This document shows, in pieces, positions 6,652 to 6,839 of a DNA stretch of 6,839 nucleotides; position 1 is the stretch's first letter, and the number at the start of each line of letters is the position of its first letter. Position numbers and translations under genes: made by a program. The notes under the pieces are model-generated. The model made no database searches. It was given only the letters and a program-made list of their open reading frames with translations, and was not told the DNA's origin. Source of the stretch: Gammaproteobacteria bacterium (GTDB lineage Bacteria > Pseudomonadota > Gammaproteobacteria > Arenicellales > Poriferihabitantaceae); the NCBI GenBank assembly GCA_020027415.1, contig JAHRAW010000067.1, positions 1 through 6,839 on the forward strand, written 5' to 3'.

Positions 6652-6801
6652 GGTTGGTCTGGTATGGGCGTTGCGGATGTGGATGCGGAATCGGGCGGGT
6701 GGATATTTCGCGCGATTTTAGCAGTATTTATCGCCCATTGCATCGCTATGCGCATCAGTAGCCATGATAAAGTCGCACTATTAGCTTTACGGGAAAATCA
6801 G
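6652..6801. other. Divergent intergenic region between nuoF and a plus-strand gene
   Basis: About 150 nt separate nuoF from the plus-strand start at 6802. All three minus-strand frames are interrupted by stops, and none resembles the C-terminus of NuoE or another Nuo subunit. The region contains an AT-rich core (about 6711-6735) and an 8-bp palindrome ATGCGCAT (6748-6755). No tRNA or clear terminator is visible. Confidence 0.6.
6715..6723 (-). promoter_or_regulatory. Candidate extended -10 promoter element for nuoF
   Basis: On the minus strand the bases read TGCTAAAAT, a TGn extension followed by a hexamer one base from TATAAT. It lies about 64 nt upstream of the nuoF ATG. The best -35 at 17-nt spacing, ATGCAA, is poor, which an extended -10 can tolerate. 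A sigma-70 type promoter here would make nuoF the first gene of its transcript. This is pattern matching only. Confidence 0.35.
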
Positions 6802-6839
6802 ATGAACGAACCCAACGCCGAGACGGCAATGACTGGCTT
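6802..6839 (+). CDS. Possible start of a divergent gene (runs off window)
   Basis: An ATG at 6802 opens a frame reading MNEPNAETAMTG that is still open at the window edge after 12 codons. A modest ribosome site, GGGAAA, lies a few bases upstream (6791-6796). Orientation is opposite to the nuo genes. The fragment is too short for identification, and a chance open frame cannot be excluded. Confidence 0.35.
   Translation, partial: MNEPNAETAMTG

Overview
The window carries part of a bacterial respiratory complex I (NADH:quinone oxidoreductase) operon, read entirely on the minus strand in the order nuoF, nuoG, nuoH, nuoI. The same strand continues directly into a DNA adenine methyltransferase gene and the first codons of a further gene, probably its partner restriction endonuclease. 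The Nuo proteins are of the type found in beta- and gammaproteobacteria: NuoG is a full-length 804-residue protein without the N7 cluster cysteines, and NuoH has the typical ETNRAPFDVAEGESE loop. I would place the organism in or near those classes but cannot name it. The nuo genes are GC-rich (a hand-counted 60-base line in nuoG, 3661-3720, has 45 G/C). Parts of the methyltransferase are AT-rich (661-720 has 19 G/C), which suggests a different origin for that block.

Layout from right to left, the direction of transcription. 6802-6839 is the possible start of a divergent plus-strand gene. 6652-6801 is a short divergent intergenic region with a candidate extended -10 element for nuoF. nuoF (6651-5281) ends in an unusual repeat-bearing tail. 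nuoG (5271-2857) follows after 9 nt. A 19-codon open frame (2860-2801) with a strong Shine-Dalgarno sequence bridges nuoG and nuoH, overlapping each by ATGA. nuoH (2804-1758) and nuoI (1707-1216) follow. The methyltransferase (1193-213) begins 22 nt after nuoI. An 80-nt gap holds a nested inverted repeat, and then a frame opening with TTG at 133 runs off the window.

NuoF, NuoG and NuoI carry the electron path of the hydrophilic arm (NADH to FMN to iron-sulfur clusters), and NuoH anchors that arm in the membrane next to the quinone site. In the usual order nuoE precedes nuoF and nuoJ follows nuoI. Here nuoE is not directly upstream, and the position of nuoJ is taken by the methyltransferase. 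The complex I locus is therefore split or interrupted, and the restriction-modification genes appear to sit in the nuo transcript. The most unusual features are this arrangement, the likely endonuclease fragment, and the bridging mini-gene before nuoH, which itself lacks a recognisable ribosome binding site.
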